Assembly: GCF_014337195.1 (NCBI RefSeq)
Contig: NZ_CP060634.1
Location: 1,984,001 to 2,048,000, forward strand
Source: Qiania dongpingensis
Lineage (GTDB): Bacteria > Bacillota > Clostridia > Lachnospirales > Lachnospiraceae
Direction of reading: 5' to 3'
Length of the DNA stretch: 64,000 nt
Made by a program: the position numbers and the translations under genes. This document shows, piece by piece, positions 29,614 through 38,393 of this stretch; positions within the stretch are counted from its first letter, which is position 1, and every line of letters begins with the position of its first letter. The notes under the pieces are model-generated. The model did not search any database. It was not told the DNA's origin and worked only from the letters and a program-made list of their open reading frames with translations.

Positions 29614-31122
29614 TCATCCTTTCTGATAAGCTTTACGAAGAGCCAGACGGTCTATTTTTCCGTTGGCATTGTGGGGAAGGCATTTTAGGCGGAATAACCT
29701 GGAAGGAAGCATGTAGTGGGGGAGCCTGCGGGACAGGGCATGCCGCAGCGGCTCTTCCTCCGCCCTGCCTTCATAGAATAGGCACAGGTCCCCGTTTTTC
29801 TCATCGTAGATACAGGCGCAGCATTTGATATCCTTCAATGTATCCGCGGCGGCTTCGATTTCTCCAAGCTCAATCCGGTATCCCATCCGCTTGATCTGGG
29901 AGTCCTTCCGGCCGATATATAAAAGCTCTCCCCGCTCATTATAACGGACCAGATCTCCGGTTTTATAGATTAATTCCGGATAATGGGGATTTAAAGGGTT
30001 CTGAACAAAGACTTTTGCCGTTTTCTCCGGATCATTGTAATATCCCATGGCGAGGAAAGAACCCCGGACGCACAGTTCTCCTTCCTCATCGGGCCCGGCT
30101 TCTCTGCCTTCATCAGTCAGGACCAGAAGGCCGCAGTTATCGCAGGCCCTTCCGATGGGAATGCTTTCCCCCTCATTAAAATAACGATTCACTTCGTAGA
30201 AGGAACAGATATCGGTGACTTCAGTAGGGCCGTAGAGATTGGCAAAATACGCATCCGGCAGATGAGAACGCCACAGGTTCAGATGCTTGACGGACATGAC
30301 TTCTCCCGCGAACAGTATCTTTCTGAGCTCAGGGACTTGGACATAATCCAGCGCTTTCCAGCCGGTCACAAGACAGAGCGCAGAGGGAACCCAGTATATG
30401 GTATTGATATGGCAGTCACGGATGTATTCCAGCAGACGGACGGGAAAAGCGAAAAGCTTCCGCGGGATCAGGCAGACGGAAGAACCCGCCCGCAGTGCGC
30501 CGTAGATATCCAATACCGACATGCTGAAATAAAGCGGGGCCTGGTTCCCGAATATCGTTTCGGAATCAATATGGAAGGTGCCGGTCACCCACTGGCTGTA
30601 GGCAAGGATGCTCCTGTGGCAGACCACAGTGCCCTTGGGAAGGCCTGTGGAGCCGGAAGTGAACAGGGCGTACGCAGCGTCTGTGTCGATGGAACGGGCC
30701 CGTATAGAGGACAGTCCCTGATGGTCTACAGGAGTGTCCACAATGTCCTCATAATAATATACCGGACCGGCAAAGGCCAGATATTCCAGATGCTCTTTAC
30801 AGGATTGCTCCGCCAGGATGGCCGCGGGCGACAGAACCCGGAAAATCTTTTCCATTCTGTCAGCCGGCATATCCGGATCCATCACCACATAGAACGCGCC
30901 GCAGTACAGGATACCGAACATGGCCGATATGCAGCGGGCGCTCTTTTCCATGAGAATAGCGACAGGCTTCCGCTCGGCAGAAAGAGACAGGAGCGCGCTG
31001 CCTATGGCCTGAGCTTCCTGCATAAGTGTTTGATAAGAAACAGCACGCCCATCATCAAAAAACGCAGGATGGCAGGGAGCCTGTTCGGCAGATCGTTCCA
31101 ATAATTCCAGGACATTCTTCAT
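29614..31122 (-). CDS. dltA: D-alanine--carrier ligase, DltA-like adenylating enzyme
   Basis: A 502-residue ANL-superfamily adenylase. Core motifs: ALFTSGSTGLPKGTVV (about 145-160), NLYGPTEVTD (about 285), YKTGDLVRY (about 383) and the C-terminal lysine in NANGKIDRLALRKA. DltA activates D-alanine and loads it on DltC. The ATG at 31122 is preferred because AAGGAGACG lies upstream; a longer frame to 31311 would run through the tandem repeat and is unlikely to be coding. First gene of a dltA-dltC-dltB-dltD order; the classical order is A-B-C-D. Confidence 0.88.
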   Translation of the reverse strand: MKNVLELLERSAEQAPCHPAFFDDGRAVSYQTLMQEAQAIGSALLSLSAERKPVAILMEKSARCISAMFGILYCGAFYVVMDPDMPADRMEKIFRVLSPAAILAEQSCKEHLEYLAFAGPVYYYEDIVDTPVDHQGLSSIRARSIDTDAAYALFTSGSTGLPKGTVVCHRSILAYSQWVTGTFHIDSETIFGNQAPLYFSMSVLDIYGALRAGSSVCLIPRKLFAFPVRLLEYIRDCHINTIYWVPSALCLVTGWKALDYVQVPELRKILFAGEVMSVKHLNLWRSHLPDAYFANLYGPTEVTDICSFYEVNRYFNEGESIPIGRACDNCGLLVLTDEGREAGPDEEGELCVRGSFLAMGYYNDPEKTAKVFVQNPLNPHYPELIYKTGDLVRYNERGELLYIGRKDSQIKRMGYRIELGEIEAAADTLKDIKCCACIYDEKNGDLCLFYEGRAEEEPLRHALSRRLPHYMLPSRLFRLKCLPHNANGKIDRLALRKAYQKG

Positions 31123-31150
31123 GGTTTTCGTCTCCTTGTTTTTGTTTTCA

Positions 31151-31270
31151 TACCTTGCCGCACGGAGTGCGCCTGCCCAGAGGGCATGAATTAAGGGATG
31201 CCCTTGGGTATACCTTGACGCACGAAGTGCGCCCGCCCGTAGGGCATGAATTAAGGGGTGCCCTTGGGTA
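31151..31270. repeat. 60-bp tandem direct repeat (two copies) upstream of dltA
   Basis: Copies 31151-31210 and 31211-31270 differ at only a few positions and abut exactly. Each holds an AGGGCAT..ATGCCCT inverted repeat and a GCAC..GTGC one, so each unit can form two small hairpins. It lies between the dltA RBS and any upstream promoter, and so within the leader. Confidence 0.85.
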
Positions 31271-32120
31271 TGATATAAAATACTTTTTGGAACATTTTCA
31301 GATAATTTCAATCAAGTTCCAGTTTAGCATCGGCAAGAAGTTCCGGACCGTCACGATTTCGGTTCGCTGGCGATGCAGAGGCCGCTTTATCTCCGCTCCG
31401 GAAGTACCGCTCACATGTCGGCAGGAAATCTTTATGATTTCCCGTCTCCCGTTCGCTCAGAAACGGAATCGGTATTTCCGTTTCTGCCTCCCTCCGCCAG
31501 GGGAACACCGGCCGCTGCCCTGCGGTGCTCACCTTTAGGCCGGCCCGGAATCTTTCTGCCGGTGCCTGCCTGCCGCGCTATACTGGTCAAATTTCATTTC
31601 TTAGATTCCAGAAAAGAATCGGATATCCACACGGCCCGCGCGCCTTATGGCAGCGGGCTGCGGTGGGCCGCCCTAATGGTTTTCAAAACATGCGGAAGTT
31701 TATCTCGGTGCGGCAGGAGGAGCGGGAGGAAGGATTCGATTCCATCGTAAGGCGAGCGCCGCAAAGGCGTTAGCAGAATTTTCCCGGCCGCAGGGAGGCA
31801 AAAATCGCATATCATGCGGATTTTTGTTGGAATCTGACATGGAAAAATATCGATTTATCCATGTCAGTTGGAAAGGACCGACCGGAGGCCGTAACAATTC
31901 TGGTTACGGCTGCCAGCGAGCCGCCTGGATGGAATCGGATTTCCTCCTGTCTCATCTGTTTCATAAGACAAGTTTGTTTTAAAAATATTCAAAGGTATAT
32001 TTTGTTTTACTGCTTAAATGTGAGGGAATTGTGTCTGCAACCATAAGATTTTATTAGAAATTTTATGGAAAATTCATAAATGTCGTTTTTTACGGAAAAT
32101 GAAGGAGGCTGTAAAGAGAA
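31271..32120. other. Hairpin-rich intergenic region without a convincing gene
   Basis: About 850 bases between the divergent dltA and aminotransferase genes. It contains several perfect or near-perfect inverted repeats: 31460-31484 (GAAACGGAA/TTCCGTTTC), 31800-31825, 31835-31866 (TGACATGGA/TCCATGTCA) and 31889-31909 (CCGTAAC/GTTACGG). A 74-codon minus-strand frame at 31532-31308 is open but has no good ribosome binding site and shows coding-unlike repeats. Composition shifts from GC-rich to AT-rich near 31950. It may hold a structured RNA or an interspersed repeat. Confidence 0.5.
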
Positions 32121-32123
32121 GAG

Positions 32124-32152
32124 TTGACGGATAAAATCCAAATAACTATAAT
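32124..32152 (+). promoter_or_regulatory. Promoter of the aminotransferase at 32220
   Basis: TTGACG (32124-32129), a 17-base spacer and a perfect TATAAT (32147-32152). The 60-base leader contains a CCGTATT/AATACGG hairpin. Confidence 0.7.
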
Positions 32153-32219
32153 GGGTAACAGAAACGCCGTATTCCGGTAAATACGGAAATACGTTATTTT
32201 AAACGAAAAGGTGAGATAC

Positions 32220-33386
32220 ATGAAATTTGCTAAGAGGATGGAGCAGTTCGGCGAAGGAGTTTTTTCTGCGCTGATGGAACTAAAGGACAGGCGTCTTTCG
32301 GAAGGGAAGAATGTGATCGACATGAGCGTGGGAGCTCCGAACATTCCGCCTGCTGATCATATAATTGACGCGCTTGTGGAAGCGTCAAAGGATAAACGGA
32401 ATTATATCTATGCGATCAAGGATCTGGAGGAGCTTAAAGAAGCTGTAGCTTTATGGTACCGGAGGCGTTATCAGGTCGAGCTGGATCCGGATACGGAGAT
32501 TGTGTCCTTATTGGGTTCTCAGGATGGTCTCGCCCACATTGCACTTTCCATTCTGGACGAGGGCGACCTTATGCTGGTGCCGGATCCCTGCTATCCGGTA
32601 TTTGCCGACGGCCCCAGAATAGCAGGAGCGGAGCTGTATTTCATGCCCCAGCGGAAGGAAAAGGGCTATGTCATAGATTTGTCCGAGATCCCGGAGGAGA
32701 CAGCCAGACGGGCAAGATTCATGCTGATTTCTTATCCGAACAATCCCACGACAGTGCTGGCGCCGGATTCTTTTTATGAAGAGGCCATTGCCTTTGCAAA
32801 AAAGTATGACATTATAGTGCTTCACGACAACGCCTATAGTGAACTGGTGTTTGACGGCGCTTCCTGCGGAAGCTTTCTTCAATATCCCGGTGCGAAGGAA
32901 GTTGGGGTGGAATTCAATTCCCTGTCTAAAACCTATGGGCTGGCGGGCGCCAGGATTGGCTTCTGCTTGGGGAACCGGGAGGTGGTAAAGAACCTCGCGA
33001 TGCTGAAATCCAATATGGATTATGGAATGTTCCTTCCTATACAGAAGGCGGCGGTGGCTGCCCTCACCGGTGATCAGTCTTGTGTGGAGACGACCAGGGC
33101 TGCTTATGAGAGACGCCGTGACCTTCTCTGCGACGGGCTGAGTTCCATAGGCTGGAAAGTGGAGCGGTGTCCTGCTACGATGTTTGTCTGGGCGGATATT
33201 CCGGAAAAATATGACAGCTCAGAGGCCTTTGTAAAAGAGCTGGCGGAAAAGGCGGGAGTCATCGCCACGCCGGGCAGCGCGTTCGGCCCCTCAGGGGAAG
33301 GACATGTCCGGTTTGCCCTCGTGCAGGATGAAGATAAAATAAATGAGGCTGTGGCCGCCATTAAAGAAAGTAGAATACTTGAATGA
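32220..33386 (+). CDS. PLP-dependent aminotransferase, class I/II
   Basis: A 388-residue fold-type I aminotransferase. SYPNNPTTVLAP is the substrate/PLP-ring region, and the Schiff-base Lys is in FNSLSKTYGLAGARIGF (about 235). The N-terminal VIDMSVGAPNIPPADHI and overall pattern resemble LL-diaminopimelate or aspartate-type aminotransferases; the substrate cannot be fixed by reading. The ATG at 32220 lies 6 bases after AAAAGGTG; a GTG at 32211 would overlap that site. The stop overlaps the next gene by 4 bases. Confidence 0.88.
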   Translation: MKFAKRMEQFGEGVFSALMELKDRRLSEGKNVIDMSVGAPNIPPADHIIDALVEASKDKRNYIYAIKDLEELKEAVALWYRRRYQVELDPDTEIVSLLGSQDGLAHIALSILDEGDLMLVPDPCYPVFADGPRIAGAELYFMPQRKEKGYVIDLSEIPEETARRARFMLISYPNNPTTVLAPDSFYEEAIAFAKKYDIIVLHDNAYSELVFDGASCGSFLQYPGAKEVGVEFNSLSKTYGLAGARIGFCLGNREVVKNLAMLKSNMDYGMFLPIQKAAVAALTGDQSCVETTRAAYERRRDLLCDGLSSIGWKVERCPATMFVWADIPEKYDSSEAFVKELAEKAGVIATPGSAFGPSGEGHVRFALVQDEDKINEAVAAIKESRILE

Positions 33387-35083
33387 AATGTCTGCTGATC
33401 GCGATCAATGCAAAATACATACATTCCAATCTGGCAGTATATAGTCTGAAAGCATGTGCGGAGAAGGAAGGACTGGAGACAGAGCTTGCGGAGTATACCA
33501 TCAACCACAGGGCTTCTGAGATCCTGGATGACATTTATATAAAAAAAGCGGACATGCTCTGCTTTTCCTGCTATATTTGGAATATTCAATACGTAAAGTC
33601 CCTGATGAAGGACCTGAAAAAACTCAGGCCGGATGTTCCCATATGGCTGGGAGGGCCGGAAATATCCTTTGAATGGGAAGAACGGCTTAAGGAGATCCCT
33701 GAGGCTGATGGAATCCTCTACGGAGAAGGGGAAAGAAGCTTTCCGGGACTTTTGAAGCACTGCTTCTGGGGAAGCGCTCTGCCTTCCGGATGTGCTTTCC
33801 GGGGGCCGGGAGGAAGGATAGGCTTCACAGAACCGGCGGAACCTGTGGATATGGACGATCTTCCTTTTGTCTATAAGGATATGAAGGAATTTGAAAACCG
33901 TATCGTCTATTACGAAACGAGCAGAGGATGTCCGTTTTCCTGCAGCTACTGCCTCTCTTCTGTGGACAAGAGGCTGCGGTTCCGTTCGCTGTTCCTGGTG
34001 GAGCGGGAGCTTGCTTTTTTTCTGGATAATAAAGTGCCCCAGGTGAAATTTGTGGACAGGACGTTTAACTGCAGGAAATCCCATGCCATGGCCGTTTGGA
34101 GATATATCCGGGACCATGACAACGGAATCACGAATTTTCATTTTGAGATAGCGGCGGATCTTTTGGATGAAGAGGAATTGTCTTTGATCAGGACCATGAG
34201 GCCGGGGCTGATCCAGCTGGAAATCGGCGTGCAGTCGGTGAATCCCAGTACCATATGCGCCATCCGCCGGAAGATGGATCTGGAAAAAGTCAGAAGTGTT
34301 GTAAAAGGCATAAAAGACGGGAGAAATGTCCATCAGCATCTGGATCTGATCGCAGGGCTTCCCTGGGAGGATCATGAGAGCTTCGGACATTCCTTTGACG
34401 AGGTCTATGCCATGGAACCCAGTCAGCTTCAGCTGGGGTTTTTAAAGGTGCTGAAAGGGTCTCCCATGTACTACGACGCGGAAAAATACCATATTCTTTA
34501 TCAGAGCGAAGCTCCCTTCGAGGTGCTGTCTACGGCCTGGCTTTCCCATGGGGATATCATCCGCCTGAAGGAAGTGGAGCAGATGGTGGAGATTTATTAT
34601 AACAGCTGTCAGTTCCAGAACACCATGGAGGCGCTGTCGGCGCTCTTTGAGAGCCCGTTCCGGATGTATGAGGCACTGGGAAGGCAGTACAGGCTCCTGG
34701 GGATGGACAAGAAGAAGCATGTAAGGGCGGCTTTGTATCAGTTTCTCCTGGAATTTATATCGGAACGCTTTGAAGCAGAAACAGAACGGTTCCGTCAGAT
34801 CCTGACCTTGGATTATTATCTCAGAGAATATGCAAAGCGCCGTCCTGGCTTTGCGGTTCCGGAGGAAGGATATAAAGAATGTATCCGCAGCCGGTGTGAG
34901 GCGTATTTTCCCGGAGTCCCGGTGAAGCAGCTCTTACGGAAAAAGCATGTGGAACGGTTTGCTCCGCCTTTCACGGAAAAAGAGGAGTACTGGCTGTTTG
35001 ACTATGAGAAAAGAGATCCCCTGACAGGCAATGCAGAGGTTTTTATACTGCATGGGCCGGAGAAAGGAAGGGAAGAATTATGA
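33383..35083 (+). CDS. B12-binding-domain radical SAM protein with DUF4080
   Basis: 566 residues. The N-terminal cobalamin-binding-like domain (about 1-130, MKCLLIAINAKYIHSNLAVY) is followed by a radical SAM core with the cluster motif SRGCPFSCSYCLSS (CxxxCxxC, about 180). VDRTFNC and GVQSVNPSTICAI follow, with a C-terminal DUF4080 part after about 360. Members of this build are widespread in Clostridia and uncharacterised; methyl transfer or methylthiolation is plausible. It is coupled by ATGA overlaps to the aminotransferase before and to nth after. Confidence 0.87.
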   Translation: MKCLLIAINAKYIHSNLAVYSLKACAEKEGLETELAEYTINHRASEILDDIYIKKADMLCFSCYIWNIQYVKSLMKDLKKLRPDVPIWLGGPEISFEWEERLKEIPEADGILYGEGERSFPGLLKHCFWGSALPSGCAFRGPGGRIGFTEPAEPVDMDDLPFVYKDMKEFENRIVYYETSRGCPFSCSYCLSSVDKRLRFRSLFLVERELAFFLDNKVPQVKFVDRTFNCRKSHAMAVWRYIRDHDNGITNFHFEIAADLLDEEELSLIRTMRPGLIQLEIGVQSVNPSTICAIRRKMDLEKVRSVVKGIKDGRNVHQHLDLIAGLPWEDHESFGHSFDEVYAMEPSQLQLGFLKVLKGSPMYYDAEKYHILYQSEAPFEVLSTAWLSHGDIIRLKEVEQMVEIYYNSCQFQNTMEALSALFESPFRMYEALGRQYRLLGMDKKKHVRAALYQFLLEFISERFEAETERFRQILTLDYYLREYAKRRPGFAVPEEGYKECIRSRCEAYFPGVPVKQLLRKKHVERFAPPFTEKEEYWLFDYEKRDPLTGNAEVFILHGPEKGREEL

Positions 35084-35757
35084 CAGAAAAAGAACGGGTG
35101 AACCAAATTCTGGCGTTGCTTGATGAACATTATACCAGAGAATATAAATGCTATCTGAATCATGAAAATGCCTGGCAGCTTTTGATTGCCGTTATTCTCA
35201 GCGCCCAGTGTACCGATGCCCGCGTGAATATTGTCACGGAAAAGCTGTTCCGGAAATATGACAGCCTGGAAAAGTTCGCCGGGGCGGATCTTAAGGAGCT
35301 GGAACAGGATATCCATTCCACCGGATTTTATCATAATAAAGCGAAAAATATCATTGCCTGCGCGAAGAGGCTGATTGAAGAATACGGCGGAGAAGTGCCG
35401 AGCAGCATAGAAGACCTGACTTCTTTAGCCGGGGTGGGAAGAAAGACGGCCAATGTGATTCGCGGGAACATATATAATGAACCGAGTATTGTGGTGGATA
35501 CTCATGTAAAACGGATATCAAGGAAGCTTGGATTTGTGAAGTCGGAAGAGCCGGAAAAGATAGAATATGAGCTGATGGAGATCCTGCCGAAAGACCACTG
35601 GATTCTTTATAACATCCAGATCATCACACACGGCCGCGGCATATGCCCGGCGAGGAATCCCCAGTGCGGCAGCTGCTTTTTAAACCATTTATGTCCGGCC
35701 GCGGAAGTGAGCGCATCAGAAAAGGATAAAAACAAGTCTGTTCAGGAGGAAAAATGA
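35080..35757 (+). CDS. nth: Endonuclease III
   Basis: A 225-residue DNA glycosylase/AP lyase for oxidised pyrimidines. The helix-hairpin-helix is LAGVGRKTANVI with the catalytic Lys, the catalytic Asp is in VVDTHVKRIS, and the C-terminal 4Fe-4S cluster has CPARNPQCGSCFLNHLC (C-x6-C-x2-C-x5-C). It overlaps the upstream gene by 4 bases. Confidence 0.96.
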   Translation: MTEKERVNQILALLDEHYTREYKCYLNHENAWQLLIAVILSAQCTDARVNIVTEKLFRKYDSLEKFAGADLKELEQDIHSTGFYHNKAKNIIACAKRLIEEYGGEVPSSIEDLTSLAGVGRKTANVIRGNIYNEPSIVVDTHVKRISRKLGFVKSEEPEKIEYELMEILPKDHWILYNIQIITHGRGICPARNPQCGSCFLNHLCPAAEVSASEKDKNKSVQEEK

Positions 35758-35758
35758 T

Positions 35759-35866
35759 ATGATGAATGTGAAGAAACAGAAGGCAAAACGTATCATAGTG
35801 GGGGTAGTGGCGGTCCTGCTGGTCCTGGGAATGGTGATCCCGATGGTACTTGGCGCCATTTTATGA
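35759..35866 (+). CDS. 35-residue single-pass membrane protein
   Basis: A short frame with a strong CAGGAGGA site 8 bases before the ATG at 35759, one base after the nth stop codon. The product has a basic N-terminus (MMNVKKQKAKR) and one membrane helix (about 12-33, IIVGVVAVLLVLGMVIPMVL). Size and shape resemble small stress-linked membrane peptides such as Prli42, but the sequence does not let me assign it. The good ribosome site and tight coupling argue that it is translated. Confidence 0.6.
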   Translation: MMNVKKQKAKRIIVGVVAVLLVLGMVIPMVLGAIL

Positions 35867-35903
35867 AAATTATTGCAATACTTTTAAGATTCTATGACTA
35901 TGC

Positions 35904-35931
35904 TTGAAAATCCAAAAACTTATGTTACAAT
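35904..35931 (+). promoter_or_regulatory. Promoter of the vanW-family gene
   Basis: TTGAAA (35904-35909), a 16-base spacer and TACAAT (35926-35931), about 58 bases before the ATG at 35989. Confidence 0.5.
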
Positions 35932-35988
35932 GGATGAGTCATTATAGGACAGTTATAGTTCTGTGTTGAAAAGAAAGGGAATCAGTTT

Positions 35989-37650
35989 ATGAAAAAGAAA
36001 TGTGCATTGTTGCTGGTCCTGGTCCTTCTTGCCAGTCTGCTGGTATCTGGAATGGCTTATGCCACTGGAGAGAATGGGGAGACAGAAGAATCGGGTGCTC
36101 AGGAGGAGACAAGCGCTCCCGAAGAGACGGCCGCCGAGACAACGCCTGAAGAGACCACGGCAGACCCCAAAGAAGCATTGAAGGAAGCGATGGAAAAAAG
36201 CCCGCTGGGTGCGGATGCTGTGATTGCTGACGGCGTATATATTGACGATGTAGAGGTCAGCGGCATGACCGCCGACCAGGCCATGGAAGCCGTATTGGCC
36301 CACATGGAGGAGCTGGGGCAGAAGACCCTGACCCTCACCCTGGAGGGGGCGGACGACGTGGCCCCTATTCAGGTGCCGATCGCCCAGCTGGGACTCAAAG
36401 CGGACGGAATATCGGAAATGGTGATGGAAGCGGTGACGCTCGGAAAGAGCGGAAATCTGATCGTCCGGTATAAATCCAAAAAGGATCTGGAACAGAGTAA
36501 TCAGAAATACGACCTGTCGTTTTCAATCGATGAAAATACGGTGAAGAGCTTTGTGACGGAGCAGACGGCCGGTCTGGCTGTGGAGCCTGTGAACGCAGAG
36601 CTTGAACGCAGCGGAAGCGGGTTCAATGTGACCCAGAGCCAGTCAGGCATCGAGGTAAATGCGGAGACGACGGCGGCTTCTATCATAAGTGCTTTGAAGA
36701 ATTGGAATAAGGAAGATGTCACAGTGGCCGCTGCCGCTCAGGTGAAGCAGCCTTCCAGGACCACAGAAATGCTTTCGCAGGTCCAGGATGTCATCGGTGA
36801 ATTTGCCACCTCCTACAGCGGAGGCACCGGATCAGGCAGAGGAAAGAACTTAAAGACTGGAGTCCGGCTGACGGACGCAGTGCTTCTGATGCCCGGCGAG
36901 AGCTGGTCCATGCATGACGCGCTGGCGCCGTTTTCGGCGGAAAACGGATACGATACGGCGATTGCCTACAGCAACGGCGGATATGAGCAGAGCTATGGCG
37001 GAGGCATCTGTCAGCTGGCGACTACGCTCTATAACGCGGCCCTGAAAGCGGAAATGTATGTGTCCAAGCGGTACAATCACTCCATGATCGTCGGATATAC
37101 GGATGTCGGTCTGGACGCCACGATCAATGACAGCGGATCCAAGGACCTGGAGCTGACCAATGATTTTGATTTCCCGATCTATATCGAGGCTTATCTTGGT
37201 AGCGGAGAGGTGGGATACCGGATCTGGGGCAAGGAGACCCGTCCTGCCAACAGGACGCTTAAATTCTACGGTATCTATGTGGAAAAGGAGGATTCAGGAG
37301 AGCAAGTGACCATAGACCCTTCTCTGGCGCCTGGCCAGGAGGTCGTGGATCAGGCCTCCTCCTATCCGAAGGCGACCGCCCAGGCATTTAAGGAGATTTA
37401 CGTGGACGGTGTCCTTCAGGAGAAGATCCTTCTTCATACAGATAAATACAGGGCTTCACCGAGAAAGGTGAGAAGAGGGCCGGATGCAGCGCCCACGGAA
37501 GCTCCGACTGCGGCGCCTACAGAGGCTCCGACAACTCCTACCGAGGCGCCTTCGGAAGCTACGACTGCAGCGCCTACCGAACCGACCACAACTCCGGCGC
37601 CGCCCACCGAAGCGCCTGCGCCTTCAGAGAATCCGACTGCGGAGTCGTGA
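35989..37650 (+). CDS. Exported VanW-family protein with Pro/Thr-rich tail
   Basis: 553 residues. Signal peptide (about 1-23, cleavage near GMAYA), then an acidic Glu/Thr linker (about 25-62). A peptidoglycan-binding-4-like domain (about 75-240) precedes the VanW domain (about 290-420), with NGGYEQSYGGGICQLATTLY and RYNHSMIVGYTDVGLDA. The C-terminal 60 residues are low-complexity repeats of APTEAPT type, a wall-spanning or flexible tail with no LPxTG motif. VanW domains occur beside glycopeptide-resistance genes but their biochemical role is unresolved; a wall-associated function is likely. Confidence 0.88.
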   Translation: MKKKCALLLVLVLLASLLVSGMAYATGENGETEESGAQEETSAPEETAAETTPEETTADPKEALKEAMEKSPLGADAVIADGVYIDDVEVSGMTADQAMEAVLAHMEELGQKTLTLTLEGADDVAPIQVPIAQLGLKADGISEMVMEAVTLGKSGNLIVRYKSKKDLEQSNQKYDLSFSIDENTVKSFVTEQTAGLAVEPVNAELERSGSGFNVTQSQSGIEVNAETTAASIISALKNWNKEDVTVAAAAQVKQPSRTTEMLSQVQDVIGEFATSYSGGTGSGRGKNLKTGVRLTDAVLLMPGESWSMHDALAPFSAENGYDTAIAYSNGGYEQSYGGGICQLATTLYNAALKAEMYVSKRYNHSMIVGYTDVGLDATINDSGSKDLELTNDFDFPIYIEAYLGSGEVGYRIWGKETRPANRTLKFYGIYVEKEDSGEQVTIDPSLAPGQEVVDQASSYPKATAQAFKEIYVDGVLQEKILLHTDKYRASPRKVRRGPDAAPTEAPTAAPTEAPTTPTEAPSEATTAAPTEPTTTPAPPTEAPAPSENPTAES

Positions 37651-37697
37651 CACAGTGAGAGAATCCTGATGCAATCTGATTTTAATTGTGCTATACT

Positions 37698-37737
37698 AAA
37701 GAGGCCACGTTCCTTGAAAGAACGGAGGCCTCTTTTA
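37698..37737 (+). terminator. Intrinsic terminator after the vanW-family gene
   Basis: AAAGAGGCC/GGCCTCTTT outer stem with an inner CGTTC/GAACG helix and a TTTT end. It lies before the GTG start of the next gene. Confidence 0.75.
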
Positions 37738-37773
37738 CGCGAAAGTAAGCCTTATGGGCGGACGGGAGAAGCT

Positions 37774-38349
37774 GTGGAAAAAAAATGTACTGGAATGGAT
37801 TCTGGACCGCGCATGAAGCCGGGACAGGATATCGTCATTACCAATTACATAGCGCTGGAAGGAACCGTGAGAGCCGCGGAAATGGAGCAGGAGCTTCTTT
37901 CCCGGACGCTTCCGTGGGATTTGCTGGAAACGGCCAAGTCCTTTTTAGGATACCTGAAGGATTCCCCGGAGGCCGCAGTCGCGGGACGGCATGGTGAAAC
38001 AGCCATGCAAGAAGTGAGGGAAGGCGGTATATTGACAGCATTGTGGCAAATGGCGGAGCGCCATGAGGTGGGTCTGACGGTGCATCTGAGGAAGATCCCC
38101 CTGCGCCAGGAGACCATTGAGATCTGCGAGGCGCTGGATCTGAATCCCTATGGACTTTTATCCGGAGGATGTATGCTGATGGCCGCAGACAACGGAAATG
38201 ATCTGATCTGCGAGCTGGAAGCGGCAGGAAGGGCCCCGGCGGTCATCGGAAAGATCACAAACAGCAACGACCGTATTATCCTGAACGGAGGAAACTGCCG
38301 GTACTTGAACCGGCCTGAACCGGATGAGATAGAGAAACTTTATAAATAG
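37774..38349 (+). CDS. C-terminal half of an AIR synthase/HypE-related protein (N-terminally truncated)
   Basis: 191 residues matching only the C-terminal domain (AIRS_C) of the roughly 330-residue PurM/HypE/ThiL-like proteins common in Clostridia. It starts at the joint segment MKPGQDIVITNYIALEGT and continues through VREGGILTALWQMAERHEVG, IPLRQETIEICEALDLNPYG and ITNSNDRIIL. The N-terminal ATP-binding half is absent. The GTG at 37774 has GGGAGAA 3-9 bases upstream. A longer frame back to 37669 would translate the upstream terminator, so it is not used. Either a decayed gene or a free-standing domain; function doubtful. Confidence 0.7.
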   Translation: MEKKCTGMDSGPRMKPGQDIVITNYIALEGTVRAAEMEQELLSRTLPWDLLETAKSFLGYLKDSPEAAVAGRHGETAMQEVREGGILTALWQMAERHEVGLTVHLRKIPLRQETIEICEALDLNPYGLLSGGCMLMAADNGNDLICELEAAGRAPAVIGKITNSNDRIILNGGNCRYLNRPEPDEIEKLYK

Positions 38350-38393
38350 AGGCGGTAGTATGCCTGGACGTCAAATCGGGAAAGGAAAAGAAA

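Noticed and set aside
31123-31311. N-terminal extension of the dltA frame through the tandem repeat (YTQGHPLIHAL repeated).
   Set aside because: The extension is just the 60-base repeat translated; the ATG at 31122 has a proper RBS and gives the normal DltA N-terminus.
33104-34390. A 428-codon minus-strand frame.
   Set aside because: Antisense to the aminotransferase and radical SAM genes, whose motifs are clear; no domain seen in the antisense product.
37669-37773. Longer start for the AIR-synthase-like gene at 37669.
   Set aside because: It would place the coding start before an intrinsic terminator and adds sequence with no family similarity.
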